A stretch of 64,000 bases of DNA from Micromonospora sp. CCTCC AA 2012012 (GTDB taxonomy: Bacteria > Actinomycetota > Actinomycetes > Mycobacteriales > Micromonosporaceae): NCBI RefSeq assembly GCF_040499845.1, contig NZ_CP159342.1, positions 620,001 to 684,000 of the forward strand, written 5' to 3'. Below are positions 21,976 to 33,765 of this stretch, piece by piece. A program made the translations under genes and the position numbers. Each line of letters opens with the position of its first letter. The stretch's first letter is position 1. Under the pieces are notes generated by a model, which was given only the letters and a program-made list of their open reading frames with translations, searched no databases and was not told the DNA's origin.

Positions 21976-22112
21976 GGTGGCGGTTCGTCCCGTGGTCGGG
22001 GCCACCCGACGGGCGGAATCATGCCGGGGGTGGGGTCGTTGAACATGGCAGACCGCGCGGCATCCCGGCCCCCGAGCCGGTGACCGCCGGTCGGAATGAC
22101 CGGCCACCGGCC

Positions 22113-22275
22113 GTCGTTACATCCCCGGGCCGCGAACACCGGGTCCCCACCGGCGAGGCCGTGGGAATGAGTCCCCGCCGCCGGTCGTTACATCCCCGGA
22201 CCGCGAACACCGGGTCCCCACCGGCGAGGCCGGGGGAATGACTCCCCGCCGCCGGTCGTTACATCCCCGGGCCGC
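22113..22275. repeat. 71-bp direct repeats, two full copies and one partial
   Basis: GTCGTTACATCCCCGG begins at 22113, 22184 and 22255, an exact 71-nt period. Copies 1 and 2 are nearly identical throughout; copy 3 stops diverging-free near 22275. Each full unit contains GGGAATGA-s-TCCC, a small inverted repeat. The array lies 126 nt upstream of the C39 peptidase start. Confidence 0.9.
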
Positions 22276-22400
22276 CGAGCAGGTCGACCACGACCGCCGG
22301 ACACCCCGAAGACTTCCCCCCTTTTTCGCGGCACCCCGCGCACCCCCCGGTGCGTCGGCGTGTGTGCCGCGCACCCCCGAATGGAAGGCGTGATCTGATC

Positions 22401-23057
22401 ATGGCTACCACTCTGCTGCGCAAGACCGTCCTGACCGCTGCCGGTATCGCCGCCACCGCCGGTGGCATCGCCGGCCCCGCCATCGCCGCCCAGGCCGCGC
22501 CGGCCGAGAAGGCCGCCTCGTCGGTCACCACCGACCGCCGTCACGGCGGCGGCGAGCGGGAGCTGAACGTGCGCTACGAGGCGCAGCCCAACTTCTACTA
22601 CTGCGGCCCCGCCGCGACCCGCAACGCCCTGAGCGTCCTCGGCAAGAACATCGACGTCGACGCCATGGCCAAGGAGATGGGCACCACCGAGGCGGGCACC
22701 AACTCCATCAACGACATCACCCCGGTGCTCAACAAGGAGACCGGCAAGCACTACCGGTCCGTCGAGATCCGGGACAGCAAGGCCGACGACAAGCAGACCG
22801 AGACCCTGCGCGCCGACATCGTGCGTACCGTCGACGACGGTCGGGCCGTGGTGGCCAACATCGCCGGCACCGCCACCGACACCGACGGTGTCACCCACTC
22901 CTTCGAGGGCGGGCACTACATCAGCGTCGTCGGGTACCGCGACGGTGGGAAGACCGTCACGATCGCCGACTCCGCCAACCCGGACACCGCCGCCTACCGG
23001 ATCAGCGTGGACAACCTCGCCGACTGGATCGCCACCCGCGGCTACACCGCCTCCTGA
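22401..23057 (+). CDS. Secreted C39-like cysteine peptidase
   Basis: A 218-residue exported protein. Residues 1-32 are a signal peptide likely cut after IAAQA. The mature part is a peptidase_C39_2-type papain fold: C68 in YYCGPAATRNAL follows the family pattern, H172 in GGHYISVVGYRD and D190 complete the triad. Unlike ABC-fused C39 bacteriocin proteases it stands alone, so a secreted or wall-associated role is likelier than leader-peptide cleavage. ATG at 22401, GGAAGG upstream. It sits between the 71-bp repeats and recQ, interrupting the usual uvrC-rapZ neighbourhood. Substrate unknown. Confidence 0.82.
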   Translation: MATTLLRKTVLTAAGIAATAGGIAGPAIAAQAAPAEKAASSVTTDRRHGGGERELNVRYEAQPNFYYCGPAATRNALSVLGKNIDVDAMAKEMGTTEAGTNSINDITPVLNKETGKHYRSVEIRDSKADDKQTETLRADIVRTVDDGRAVVANIAGTATDTDGVTHSFEGGHYISVVGYRDGGKTVTIADSANPDTAAYRISVDNLADWIATRGYTAS

Positions 23058-23071
23058 CCGGCAACAACCGA

Positions 23072-23102
23072 AAGGGCCGTCCCCACCACGGGGACGGCCC
23101 TT
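23072..23102. terminator. Terminator between the convergent C39 and recQ genes
   Basis: A perfect 13-bp stem, AAGGGCCGTCCCC with its complement, around ACCAC; the flanking A and T bases make it work in both directions. Confidence 0.88.
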
Positions 23103-23109
23103 GTCGTCG

Positions 23110-24972
23110 TCAGGCGTCGGTGGTGAGGACGGCGAGGATCTGCTCGCCGTACTTGGCGAGCTTGTTCTCGCCGACACCGCTGATCCGGGACAGCTCGGCC
23201 AGCGAGGTCGGGGCGTCGGTGGCGATCTGCCGGAGCGTGGCGTCGTGGAAGATCACATACGCGGGGACGCCCTGTTCCTTGGCGGTGGCCGCCCGCCAGG
23301 CGCGCAGCCGTTCGAAGAGCGACCCGGCGGCCGGGTCCAGTTCGGCGACCACCGTGGCCGCGCCGCGGGGCTTGGCCGAGCGGCTCGACGGCGCCTTCTC
23401 CGGCTCGCGCCGGAGGGTCACCGTGCGGCGGCGACCCAGCACCTCGGCGCTCGCCTCGGTGAGCGCCAGGGTGCCGTAGTCGCCCTCGACCGCGAGCAGC
23501 CCCTCCGCCAGCAACTGCCGGACCACGCCCCGCCACTCCGCCTCGCGCAGGTCGGTGCCGATGCCGAAGGTGGAGAGCTGGTCGTGGCCGTACTGAGTGA
23601 TCTTGTCGGTCTGCTTGCCGAGCAGGATGTCCACGCAGTGGCCCGCGCCGAAGCGCTGGTTGCGCTCGCGGTCGAGGCGGAAGACGGTGGAGAGGAGCTT
23701 CTGCGCGGCGACGGTGCCGTCCCAGGACTCCGGCGGGCTCAGGCAGGTGTCGCAGTTGCCGCAGGCCGTCGTGGTCGTCTCGCCGAAGTATTCGAGCAGC
23801 TGCACCCGCCGGCAGCGGACCGTCTCGCAGAGGGCCAGCATCGCGTCCAGGTGGGCGGCCAGGTTGCGCCGGTGGGCCAGGTCGCCCTCCGACGTCTCGA
23901 TCATCTTGCGCTGCTGCACCACGTCCTGGAGCCCGTACGCCAGCCAGGCGGTCGACGGCAGGCCGTCCCGGCCGGCGCGGCCGGTCTCCTGGTAGTAGCC
24001 CTCGACCGACTTCGGTAGGTCGAGGTGGGCGACGAAGCGCACGTCTGGCTTGTCGATGCCCATCCCGAACGCGATGGTGGCCACCATGACCAGCCCGTCC
24101 TCGCGCAGGAAGCGCTGCTGGTTGGCGGCGCGGGTCGCCGCGTCCAGGCCGGCGTGGTAGGGCAGCGCGGCGATGCCGTTCTGCACCAGGAACTCGGCGG
24201 TCTTGTCCACCGAGGCGCGGGAGAGGCAGTAGACGATGCCGGCGTCGCCCGGATGCTCGTCGCGCAGCAGGCTCAGCAGCTGCTTGCGCGGCTCCCGCTT
24301 GGGCACGATCCGGTATTGAATGTTGGGCCGGTCGAAGCTGGCCACGAAGTGCCGGGCGTCGGTGAGGTTGAGCCGGGTCGCGATCTCCGACCGGGTGGCG
24401 CTGGTCGCGGTGGCGGTCAGCGCGATCCGCGGCACCCCCGGCCAGCGTTCGTGCAGCATCGACAGGTTGAGGTAGTCGGGGCGGAAGTCGTGCCCCCACT
24501 GCGACACGCAGTGCGCCTCGTCGATCGCGAAGAGCGCGATGCGGCCGCGTTCCAGCAGCTGGAGGGTCGACCGCACGGCCAGCCCCTCTGGGGCCAGGTA
24601 GAGCAGGTCCAGCTCGCCGGCGACGTACGCCGCCTCGACCCGCCGGCGCTCGGCCAGGTCCTGCGTCGAGTTGAGGAAGCCGGCGCGGACGCCGACCGCG
24701 GTGAGCGCGTCGACCTGGTCCTGCATGAGCGCGATCAGCGGCGACACGACCACCGCGACACCCGGCCGGACCAGGGCGGGGATCTGGTAGCAGAGCGACT
24801 TGCCGCCACCGGTCGGCATCAGCACCAGCGCGTCGCCGCCGGCCACCACGTGCTCCACCACCTCGTGCTGGAAGCCGCGGAAGGCGTCGTAGCCGAACAC
24901 CCGCCGGAGCACCCCGGCGGCGTCCTCGGCCCGCGGGTCGGTGGCGGTGACCAGCTCGGTGGGGGAGACCAT
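23110..24972 (-). CDS. recQ: ATP-dependent DNA helicase RecQ
   Basis: A 620-residue 3'-5' helicase. Walker A is TGGGKS (54-59), Walker [19 protein letters not shown], motif VI is [12 protein letters not shown]. The RQC zinc site is seen as CETVRC and CGNCDTC, and the C-terminal about 80 residues form an HRDC domain ending in [17 protein letters not shown]. It is a complete, E. coli-type RecQ for recombination repair and fork restart. Divergent from rapZ across a 191-nt gap. Confidence 0.95.
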   Translation of the reverse strand: MVSPTELVTATDPRAEDAAGVLRRVFGYDAFRGFQHEVVEHVVAGGDALVLMPTGGGKSLCYQIPALVRPGVAVVVSPLIALMQDQVDALTAVGVRAGFLNSTQDLAERRRVEAAYVAGELDLLYLAPEGLAVRSTLQLLERGRIALFAIDEAHCVSQWGHDFRPDYLNLSMLHERWPGVPRIALTATATSATRSEIATRLNLTDARHFVASFDRPNIQYRIVPKREPRKQLLSLLRDEHPGDAGIVYCLSRASVDKTAEFLVQNGIAALPYHAGLDAATRAANQQRFLREDGLVMVATIAFGMGIDKPDVRFVAHLDLPKSVEGYYQETGRAGRDGLPSTAWLAYGLQDVVQQRKMIETSEGDLAHRRNLAAHLDAMLALCETVRCRRVQLLEYFGETTTTACGNCDTCLSPPESWDGTVAAQKLLSTVFRLDRERNQRFGAGHCVDILLGKQTDKITQYGHDQLSTFGIGTDLREAEWRGVVRQLLAEGLLAVEGDYGTLALTEASAEVLGRRRTVTLRREPEKAPSSRSAKPRGAATVVAELDPAAGSLFERLRAWRAATAKEQGVPAYVIFHDATLRQIATDAPTSLAELSRISGVGENKLAKYGEQILAVLTTDA

Positions 24973-25046
24973 TCGCGCAGTCTACGAGCGTCCCCCGACA
25001 CCCCGTCCCGCCCCGCGCCGCCGTGGCGGTGACCGGCGGGAACCGG

Positions 25047-25058
25047 ACAACCGGTTGT
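25047..25058. promoter_or_regulatory. Palindrome in the recQ-rapZ divergent gap
   Basis: ACAACCGGTTGT is a perfect 12-bp palindrome, extended to about 22 bp by flanking CCGG/CCGG with one inserted base. It is placed as an operator for either gene; no regulator is known to me for it. Confidence 0.4.
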
Positions 25059-25163
25059 TCCGGTCGTCACCCCGTGGAATCCCGGGCGGGGTCCCAGCCG
25101 TTAGAGTCGCTGATTGACCACGCGCGGCCGACCGGCCGCGGCGCCACGGCCAGGGGGTAACGG

Positions 25164-26099
25164 GTGAGCGAGGCGCGGACGACGGCGGACCTGGTGCCGA
25201 CGGGGACGGCGGTGCCGGCGGTGGCCGGGCAGCCGGCGGAGGAGACCAGCCTGGTGGTGGTCACCGGCCTCTCCGGCGGCGGCCGCAGCACGGTGGCCCG
25301 GGCGCTGGAGAACGTCGGCTACTACGTGGTCGACAACCTGCCCCAGGCGTTGCTGCTGGACATGGCCGAGCTGGCCTCCAAGGCCGGCGGCGCGGCCCGG
25401 CGTACGGCGATGGTGCTGGACGTCCGGTCGCGGGCCTTCTCCACCGACCTGGCCGGCGCGATCCGGGAGCTGAAGGAGCGCGGCTTCTCGCCCCGGGTGG
25501 TCTTCGTCGACGCCGACGACGAGGTGCTGATCCGCCGCTTCGAGAGCGTGCGCCGCTCGCACCCGTTGCAGGGCGAGGGGCGGCTCGCCGACGGCATCGC
25601 CAACGAGCGGGCGCTGCTGGAGGAGGCCCGCGACCAGGCCGACGTGATCATCGACACCAGCCACCTGAACGTCAACCAGCTGCGCCGCCGGGTCGAGGAG
25701 CTCTTCGGCGGCGAGGACGCCCGTCAGCTGCGGGTCACCGTGCTCTCCTTCGGCTTCAAGTACGGCCTGCCGCCGGACGCCGACTTCGTGCTCGACGCCC
25801 GGTTCCTGCCCAACCCGTACTGGGTGCCGGAGCTGCGGGAGCACACCGGGCGGGAGGAGGCGGTCAGCTCGTACGTGCTCGGGCAGGAGGGCGCGGACGC
25901 CTTCGTCTCCGCGTACGCGGACCTGGTCAACGCCACCACCGCCGGCTTCGAGCGGGAGGGCAAGCGCTACCTGACCGTGGCGGTCGGCTGCACCGGCGGC
26001 AAGCACCGCAGCGTCGCCATCGCCGAGGAGCTCTCCGGTCGGCTGCGCCAGTCCGGTCTCTCGGCCAACGCGCAGCACCGGGACCTGGGGCGGGAATGA
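25164..26099 (+). CDS. rapZ: RapZ/YvcJ-family nucleotide-binding protein
   Basis: A 311-residue P-loop protein. Walker A is GLSGGGRS near residue 36; the C-terminal domain ends with VGCTGGKHRSVAIAEEL, the phosphate/RNA-binding motif of RapZ. In E. coli RapZ directs GlmY/GlmZ decay; in actinobacteria the partner RNAs are not established, so the name reflects family. GTG start. It overlaps the next gene by four bases (ATGA) and leads the conserved rapZ-yvcK-whiA block. Confidence 0.92.
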   Translation: MSEARTTADLVPTGTAVPAVAGQPAEETSLVVVTGLSGGGRSTVARALENVGYYVVDNLPQALLLDMAELASKAGGAARRTAMVLDVRSRAFSTDLAGAIRELKERGFSPRVVFVDADDEVLIRRFESVRRSHPLQGEGRLADGIANERALLEEARDQADVIIDTSHLNVNQLRRRVEELFGGEDARQLRVTVLSFGFKYGLPPDADFVLDARFLPNPYWVPELREHTGREEAVSSYVLGQEGADAFVSAYADLVNATTAGFEREGKRYLTVAVGCTGGKHRSVAIAEELSGRLRQSGLSANAQHRDLGRE

Positions 26100-27076
26100 C
26101 CCGTACGAAGGTCGTCGCCTTCGGTGGCGGGCACGGGCTCTCGGCGTCCCTGCGGGCGCTGCGGCACTGCGTACCCGAACTCGACCTGGACATCACCGCG
26201 GTGGTCACCGTCGGCGACGACGGCGGCTCCAGCGGCCGGTTGCGCGCCGAGCGGGGCGGCCTGCCCCCGGGTGACCTGCGGCAGGCCCTGGTCGCGCTGG
26301 CCGGTGACCACCCGGCCACCCGGCGCAGCGCCGACCTCTTCCAGCACCGCTACGCCGCCGTCGGCGGCCCCGGCGCGGTCGCGGGGGACGGGCTGGCCGG
26401 GCACGCCGTCGGCAACCTGGTGCTGTGCGGCCTGATGGAGCAGCTCGGCGACCCGGTGGCCGCCCTCGACCACGCCGGCGCGATGCTCGGCGCGGTGGGC
26501 CGGGTGCTGCCGATGTCCCGGCAGCCCGTCGGGATCGAGGCCCGGGTCCGTGGCGCGGCCCCGGACCGCCCCGACGAGATCCGCACCGTACGCGGCCAGC
26601 ACCAGGTGGCGGTGACCACCGGGCAGGTCGAGTCACTGCTGCTCACGCCCGCCGCCCCGGCCGCCTGTGCCGAGGCGGTCGCGGCGATCGGCGCGGCGGA
26701 CTGGTTGATCTTCGGGCCGGGCAGCTGGTACACCAGCGTGCTGCCGCACCTGTTGGTGCCGGGGCTGGCCCACGCGATCGTCGCCAGCCCGGCCCGACGG
26801 CTGGTGACCCTCAACCTGGTGGCCGAGAAGGAGACCCGGGGGCTGTCCCTGGCCGACCATCTGGCCACCCTGCGCCGCTATCTGCCCGAGCTGAAGCTGG
26901 ACATGGTGCTGGCGGACTGCACGGCGGTGGGTGACCCCGAGGCGGTCGAACGTGCGGCAGAATCGCTGGGTGCCCGGCTGGTCCTCGCTCCCGTCGCCGT
27001 CCTCGACGGCACACCCCGTCATGATCCGGCTGCCCTGGGCGCCGCGCTGGTGCCTGTCCTGGGCGCCGATCGTTAA
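26096..27076 (+). CDS. yvcK: YvcK/gluconeogenesis-factor family protein
   Basis: A 326-residue CofD-like fold protein. KVVAFGGGHGLSASLRALR at the N-terminus and TVGDDGGSSGRLR near residue 40 are the hallmark nucleotide-sugar-binding motifs. YvcK homologues bind UDP-GlcNAc and link central carbon flux to peptidoglycan precursor supply. Translationally coupled to rapZ; whiA follows after 54 nt. Confidence 0.92.
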   Translation: MTRTKVVAFGGGHGLSASLRALRHCVPELDLDITAVVTVGDDGGSSGRLRAERGGLPPGDLRQALVALAGDHPATRRSADLFQHRYAAVGGPGAVAGDGLAGHAVGNLVLCGLMEQLGDPVAALDHAGAMLGAVGRVLPMSRQPVGIEARVRGAAPDRPDEIRTVRGQHQVAVTTGQVESLLLTPAAPAACAEAVAAIGAADWLIFGPGSWYTSVLPHLLVPGLAHAIVASPARRLVTLNLVAEKETRGLSLADHLATLRRYLPELKLDMVLADCTAVGDPEAVERAAESLGARLVLAPVAVLDGTPRHDPAALGAALVPVLGADR

Positions 27077-27130
27077 GCACGTACGTAATCACCGGCGACA
27101 CGCCGGTACCGGTCCGTGGAGGGGCGCACT

Positions 27131-28111
27131 ATGGCGATGACGGCTGCGGTCAAGGACGAGCTGAGTCGGGTCGACGTGCCCAAGCCCTGCTGCCGGCGGG
27201 CGGAGATGGCCGCCCTGCTGCGCTTCGCCGGTGGGCTGCACATCGTGTCGGGTCGCGTGGTGGTCGAGGCCGAGCTGGACACCGGCGCGGTGGCCCGGCG
27301 GCTGCGGCGGGAGATCGCCGAGGTCTACGGCTACCCGAGCGAGATCCACGTGCTCGCCTCCGGCGGGCTGCGCAAGGGCAGCCACTTCATCGTCCGGGTG
27401 GTCAAGGACGGCGAGGCGCTGGCCCGCCAGACCGGGCTGCTCGACGTGCGGGGTCGTCCGGTGCGGGGCCTGCCGCCGCACGTGGTCGCCGCGAACGTCT
27501 GCTGCGCGGTCTCCGCGTGGCGGGGCGCGTTCATGGCCCACGGCTCGCTGACCGAGCCGGGCCGTTCCAGCGCGCTGGAGATCACCTGCCCCGGCCCGGA
27601 GTCGGCCCTCGCGCTGGTCGGCGCGGCCCGCCGGATCGGCATCGTGGCGAAGAACCGCGAGGTCCGCCAGGTCGACCGGGTGGTGGTCAAGGACGGCGAC
27701 GCGATCGCCGCGCTGCTCACCCGGATCGGCGCCCACTCCAGCGTGCTGGCCTGGGAGGAGCGCCGGGTCCGCCGCGAGGTGCGGGCCACCGCGAACCGGC
27801 TGGCCAACTTCGACGACGCCAACCTGCGCCGGTCTGCCCGCGCGGCGGTCGCCGCGGCGGCCCGGGTCACCCGCGCGCTGGAGATCCTCGCCGAGGACGC
27901 GCCCAACCACCTGACCTCGGCCGGCCGGCTGCGGCTGGAGCACCGGCAGGCCTCGCTGGAGGAGCTCGGCGCGCTGGCCGACCCGCCGTTGACCAAGGAC
28001 GCCATCGCCGGCCGGATCCGCCGGCTGCTGGCGCTCGCCGACAAGCGGGCCCGCGACCTGGGCATCCCGGATACGGAAGCGGCCGTCACGCCCGACATGC
28101 TCGTGGTCTGA
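27131..28111 (+). CDS. whiA: Sporulation regulator WhiA
   Basis: A 326-residue WhiA: an N-terminal degenerate LAGLIDADG homing-endonuclease-like domain (about 1-210) and a C-terminal HTH (about 225-320, [25 protein letters not shown]). In Streptomyces it works with WhiB to switch on septation. The ATG at 27131 lies 6 nt after GGAGGGG; the in-frame GTG at 27116 lies before that Shine-Dalgarno and is not the start. Its presence fits a spore-forming, mycelial organism. Confidence 0.95.
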   Translation: MAMTAAVKDELSRVDVPKPCCRRAEMAALLRFAGGLHIVSGRVVVEAELDTGAVARRLRREIAEVYGYPSEIHVLASGGLRKGSHFIVRVVKDGEALARQTGLLDVRGRPVRGLPPHVVAANVCCAVSAWRGAFMAHGSLTEPGRSSALEITCPGPESALALVGAARRIGIVAKNREVRQVDRVVVKDGDAIAALLTRIGAHSSVLAWEERRVRREVRATANRLANFDDANLRRSARAAVAAAARVTRALEILAEDAPNHLTSAGRLRLEHRQASLEELGALADPPLTKDAIAGRIRRLLALADKRARDLGIPDTEAAVTPDMLVV

Positions 28112-28284
28112 TAGGACGGTGGGTCGCCACTCTGCGAGCGGGATCACCACCCGACGCAGCGCGGCGCCGCACGCTCGGATAGGGTCGCTGCGTACGGCAA
28201 GGGGGCCGCGCACAGGCACTCCTCGCCGTGCTCACCGCCTCCGGCGGTCAGGTCCTCCAGACCGCGGCGAGGTGGCCGAGATGA

Positions 28285-30598
<2,314 letters not shown>

Positions 30599-30599
<1 letters not shown>

Positions 30600-31390
30600 T
30601 GGCGGGCTTCACCCGCCGGCCGCTGATGGCCGGCAACTGGAAGATGAACCTGAACCACCTCGAGGCGAACCTGCTGCTGCAGAAGTTGGCGGCGAGCCTC
30701 ACCGAGAAGCACCTCACCGACGTCGAGACGGTGGTCCTGCCGCCTTTCACCGACCTGCGTACCGTGCAGACCGCGGTGGACGGCGACAAGCTGCTGATCG
30801 GCTACGGCGGGCAGGACCTGTCGCCGTACCAGTCGGGGGCGTACACCGGGGACATCTCCGGTGCGATGCTGGCCAAGCTGGGCTGCACGTACGTGGTGGT
30901 CGGGCACTCCGAGCGGCGGCAGTACCACTACGAGGACGACGCGATCGTCAACGCCAAGGTGGCCGCCGCGCTGGCCAACGGGCTCACCCCGATCCTCTGC
31001 ATCGGCGAGGGGCTGGAGATCCGGGAGCAGCTGCGGCACGTGCCGCACTGCTGCGACCAGCTCGACGGGGCCCTGAAGGGGCTCACCCCCGAGCAGGTCA
31101 CCAAGGTCGTCGTGGCGTACGAGCCGGTCTGGGCGATCGGCACCGGCAAGACGGCCACTCCGGAGGACGCCCAGGAGGTGTGCGGGGAGGTCCGCAAGCG
31201 GCTGGTCGAGACCTACGGCCAGGGCACGGCGGACCAGGTCCGGATCCTCTACGGCGGTTCGGTCAAGTCCTCGAACGTCGCCTCGATCATGGCTCAGCCG
31301 GACGTGGACGGGGCGCTGGTCGGGGGTGCGAGCCTGGACGCCGAGGAGTTCGCGAAGATCTGCCGGTTCCCGGAGCACATCGCCCGCTGA
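30599..31390 (+). CDS. tpiA: Triosephosphate isomerase
   Basis: A 263-residue TIM barrel. The catalytic lysine is in MAGNWKMN, the histidine in VVGHSERR, and the glutamate in [14 protein letters not shown], followed by the YGGSVKSSN phosphate loop. The ATG overlaps the pgk TGA by one base. Confidence 0.96.
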
Positions 31391-31485
31391 TCGCTCGCTA
31401 TCCTTGACCCTGCCCGTCCGCAGGCCGGTGCCGCGTGCCCGACCAGCCCGGGCAGATGATCGCTACGAGAGGACTGACCGCAACC

Positions 31486-31746
31486 ATGCCGATCGCGTTC
31501 GCATACACGTTGATCGTGTTGTTGATCATCACGAGCATCATGCTCACCCTGCTGATCCTGCTGCACCGAGGTAAGGGCGGCGGGATGTCGAGCATGTTCG
31601 GCGGTGGCGTCAGCTCCAGCCTCGCCGGGTCGTCGGTGGCCGAGAAGAACCTCGACCGCTACACCGTCCTGGTGGGGATCGTCTGGTTCGCCTGCATCGT
31701 GGGGATCGGCCTCTGGCTGCGCCTCCAGATGAGCAGCGGGTCCTGA
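31486..31746 (+). CDS. secG: Preprotein translocase subunit SecG
   Basis: An 86-residue SecG with two membrane helices separated by the Gly-rich loop KGGGMSSMFGGGVSSSLAGSS. It assists SecYE during export. ATG at 31486 follows GAGAGG; the frame is open upstream but lacks a ribosome site. It follows tpiA, as in other actinobacteria. Confidence 0.93.
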   Translation: MPIAFAYTLIVLLIITSIMLTLLILLHRGKGGGMSSMFGGGVSSSLAGSSVAEKNLDRYTVLVGIVWFACIVGIGLWLRLQMSSGS

Positions 31747-31770
31747 CCGGCGGCGTCAAGGTCGTATCTT

Positions 31771-31804
31771 CTGCGCGCGGTCCGTCACGACGGGCCGCGC
31801 GCAG
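31771..31804 (+). terminator. First hairpin after secG
   Basis: CTGCGCGCGG pairs perfectly with CCGCGCGCAG, with an inner CC/GG pairing, 24 nt after the stop. Confidence 0.65.
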
Positions 31805-31829
31805 TGCTTTGTCCGCCGGTGTCGCACGC

Positions 31830-31862
31830 GAAGGGGCCCCTGCCAGTGGCAGGGGCCCCTTC
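31830..31862. terminator. Bidirectional terminator between secG and pgl
   Basis: A perfect 15-bp stem (GAAGGGGCCCCTGCC and its complement) around AGT, at the meeting point of the two opposing sugar-phosphate clusters. Confidence 0.88.
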
Positions 31863-31871
31863 GTCGCAGGA

Positions 31872-32642
31872 TCAGCGGAGGCTGCGCAGGCGGGCCGGCA
31901 CGTCGGCCGCCGCCGCCCGGTCCAGCAGCCAGAGGGTACGGGCGACGCCGTGCGCCCCCGCCGCCGGCAGCTGCACCGGACCCGCCCCGGCCAGCGCCAT
32001 CCCCACCGCCCGGGACTTGTCCGCCCCGCTGGCCACCAGCCAGACCTCCTCGGCGGTGTTGATCGCCGTCAGGGTGAGCGTGGTCCGCACCGGCGGCGGC
32101 TTCGGGCTGCCCCGCACCGCGCTGACCGGCCGGCTGTCGTGGTGCACGGGGTGCTCCGGGAAGACCGACGCCACGTGCCCGTCCTCGCCCACCCCCAGCA
32201 TCAGCACGTCGAAGTGGGGGAGCGCGGCGTGCCCCGGGCGGGCCGCCGTGGCCAGCTCCTCGGCGTACCGGGCGGCGGCCCCCTCGGGGTCGTTGCCGGC
32301 CGGGCCGTCCGAGGCCGGCATCGGGTGGATCCGGGCCGGGTCCAGCGGCACCGCGTCCAGCAGCGCCGCCCGGGCCTGGGTCTCGTTGCGCTCCGGGTCG
32401 CCGGCCGGCAGGAAGCGCTCGTCGCCCCACCAGACGTCGACCCGGGACCAGTCGACGGCGTCGCGGGCCGGCAGCGCCGCCACCGCCCGGTACACCGCTG
32501 CGGCGATCCGCCCGCCGGTCAGCACCACCGAGGCCTGGCCCCGGTCCGCCTGCGCGTCGAGCAGCTTCACCACCAGCCGGGCCGCCACCGCCTGCGCCAG
32601 CAGATCGGCGTCGGCGTGGACGGCGACACTCGCCTCACTCAT
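31872..32642 (-). CDS. pgl: 6-phosphogluconolactonase
   Basis: A 256-residue DevB-type lactonase, second step of the oxidative pentose phosphate pathway. VVLTGGRIAAAVY is the N-terminal phosphate site, WGDERFLP and LGVGEDGHVASVFPEHP are the family signatures. Last gene of the tkt-tal-pgi-zwf-opcA-pgl cluster, 84 nt after opcA. Confidence 0.93.
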   Translation of the reverse strand: MSEASVAVHADADLLAQAVAARLVVKLLDAQADRGQASVVLTGGRIAAAVYRAVAALPARDAVDWSRVDVWWGDERFLPAGDPERNETQARAALLDAVPLDPARIHPMPASDGPAGNDPEGAAARYAEELATAARPGHAALPHFDVLMLGVGEDGHVASVFPEHPVHHDSRPVSAVRGSPKPPPVRTTLTLTAINTAEEVWLVASGADKSRAVGMALAGAGPVQLPAAGAHGVARTLWLLDRAAAADVPARLRSLR

Positions 32643-32726
32643 TCGTTGTGCCTTCGTGTTCCGACCGCAACGCGGTCACCTGTCGCTGTCCGGCCGCCGA
32701 GCGGCCCCGTACGCCGTCGACCGCGC

Positions 32727-33743
32727 TCACTCGTGCGCGGTCGCGCCGGCGTGCGCGCTGATCCCCGCCTCGGCTCGCTGGGCGGTCGCCGGGTCCTTCC
32801 ACACGTGCCGCCGGTGGGCGGGGCGCTGGTCCAGCCCGGAGAGGCCGGCGGTGGCGCCCAGCGCCTCCGCGTAGACCTGGTCGGCGTCGAGCCGCCGCAG
32901 CTCCTCGGCCAGCTCGTCACCGAGCGGCCGACGCACCAGCGGCAGCGTCCGGTCGTCCTGGCCGGTACGCCGGAACCGCGCGATGCTGTCGTCCCGGCTC
33001 AGGGTCAACTCGTCGCCGTTGGCGCAGCGCAGCTGCACCTCGCGCATCCGCGGGTATTCGTCGGTGTGCTCCCAGACCGGGTCGATGCCGAGCCGGGCGG
33101 CCAGCCAGCCGCGCATCAGCGCCGCCGTCGGGTCGGTCCGCGGTGCCACCACGGTCGCCTCGGTGACCCGGGCCTGGGTGGTGTCGAACGCCCCGGCGAC
33201 CAGGGTGCGCCACGGGGTGATCCGGGTCCACGCCAGGTCGGTGTCGCCGGGGGCGTAGTCCACCGCCCGCTGCTTCAGCGCCGCGATCGGGTCGGCCGCC
33301 TGCGCCGCGTCGGTGATCCGCCGGTCGGCCACCACGCCGAGGAAGTCGGTCGAGATCTCCACCGGGGGCTCGCCGTGCCACCAGGTCACCACCGGCACGT
33401 CCGGCACCAGCAGCGGCATCACCACCGACTCGGCGTGCAGGGCCAGCCGCCCGTACATCCGGGTGACCACGGCCTCGCACGGGCCGAGCCGGCCGCCGAC
33501 GACGATCTCGGCGTCCAGCCGGTTACGGTCCCGCTCGACGTCGGAGCGGACCACCACGATGATCCGGCACGGGTGGGCGGCCGCCGCGATGGTCGCCGCC
33601 GCCTCCGCCTCCCGGACCTGCTTCTCGTCCGCCACCACGATCAGGGTGAGCGCCATGCCGCTGGCCACCCCGCCGGCGCTGCGCCGCTCGGCGGCGAGCG
33701 CCTTGACCACCTCGTTGCCGGTGGTGTCCCACAAGCCGATCAA
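32727..33743 (-). CDS. opcA: Glucose-6-phosphate dehydrogenase assembly protein OpcA
   Basis: A 338-residue OpcA, the actinobacterial and cyanobacterial allosteric partner of Zwf. The TTG at 33743 gives the usual N-terminus IGLWDTTGNEVVKALAAE and lies 5 nt from GGAGG; a longer frame from 33833 would run into the zwf coding region. It sits 22 nt after zwf and probably forms a complex with it. Confidence 0.93.
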   Translation of the reverse strand: MIGLWDTTGNEVVKALAAERRSAGGVASGMALTLIVVADEKQVREAEAAATIAAAAHPCRIIVVVRSDVERDRNRLDAEIVVGGRLGPCEAVVTRMYGRLALHAESVVMPLLVPDVPVVTWWHGEPPVEISTDFLGVVADRRITDAAQAADPIAALKQRAVDYAPGDTDLAWTRITPWRTLVAGAFDTTQARVTEATVVAPRTDPTAALMRGWLAARLGIDPVWEHTDEYPRMREVQLRCANGDELTLSRDDSIARFRRTGQDDRTLPLVRRPLGDELAEELRRLDADQVYAEALGATAGLSGLDQRPAHRRHVWKDPATAQRAEAGISAHAGATAHE

Positions 33744-33748
33744 CGGAT

Positions 33749-33753
33749 CCTCC
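33749..33753 (-). promoter_or_regulatory. Ribosome binding site fixing the opcA TTG start
   Basis: GGAGG on the minus strand, 5 nt from TTG 33743. No ATG or GTG lies at a useful distance. Confidence 0.8.
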
Positions 33754-33765
33754 AGCTCTGCTCGG

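Noticed and set aside
22113..22275. CRISPR array
   Set aside because: The 71-nt units are contiguous repeats with no unique spacers, and there are no cas genes.
21439..22400. Protein-coding genes in the uvrC-C39 spacer
   Set aside because: Open frames of 60-195 codons exist in several frames, but they consist of translated repeats and show no consistent codon bias, ribosome site or domain.
22401..23057. Bacteriocin leader-processing C39 protease
   Set aside because: It has a secretion signal and no ABC transporter domain, and no double-glycine precursor is encoded nearby.
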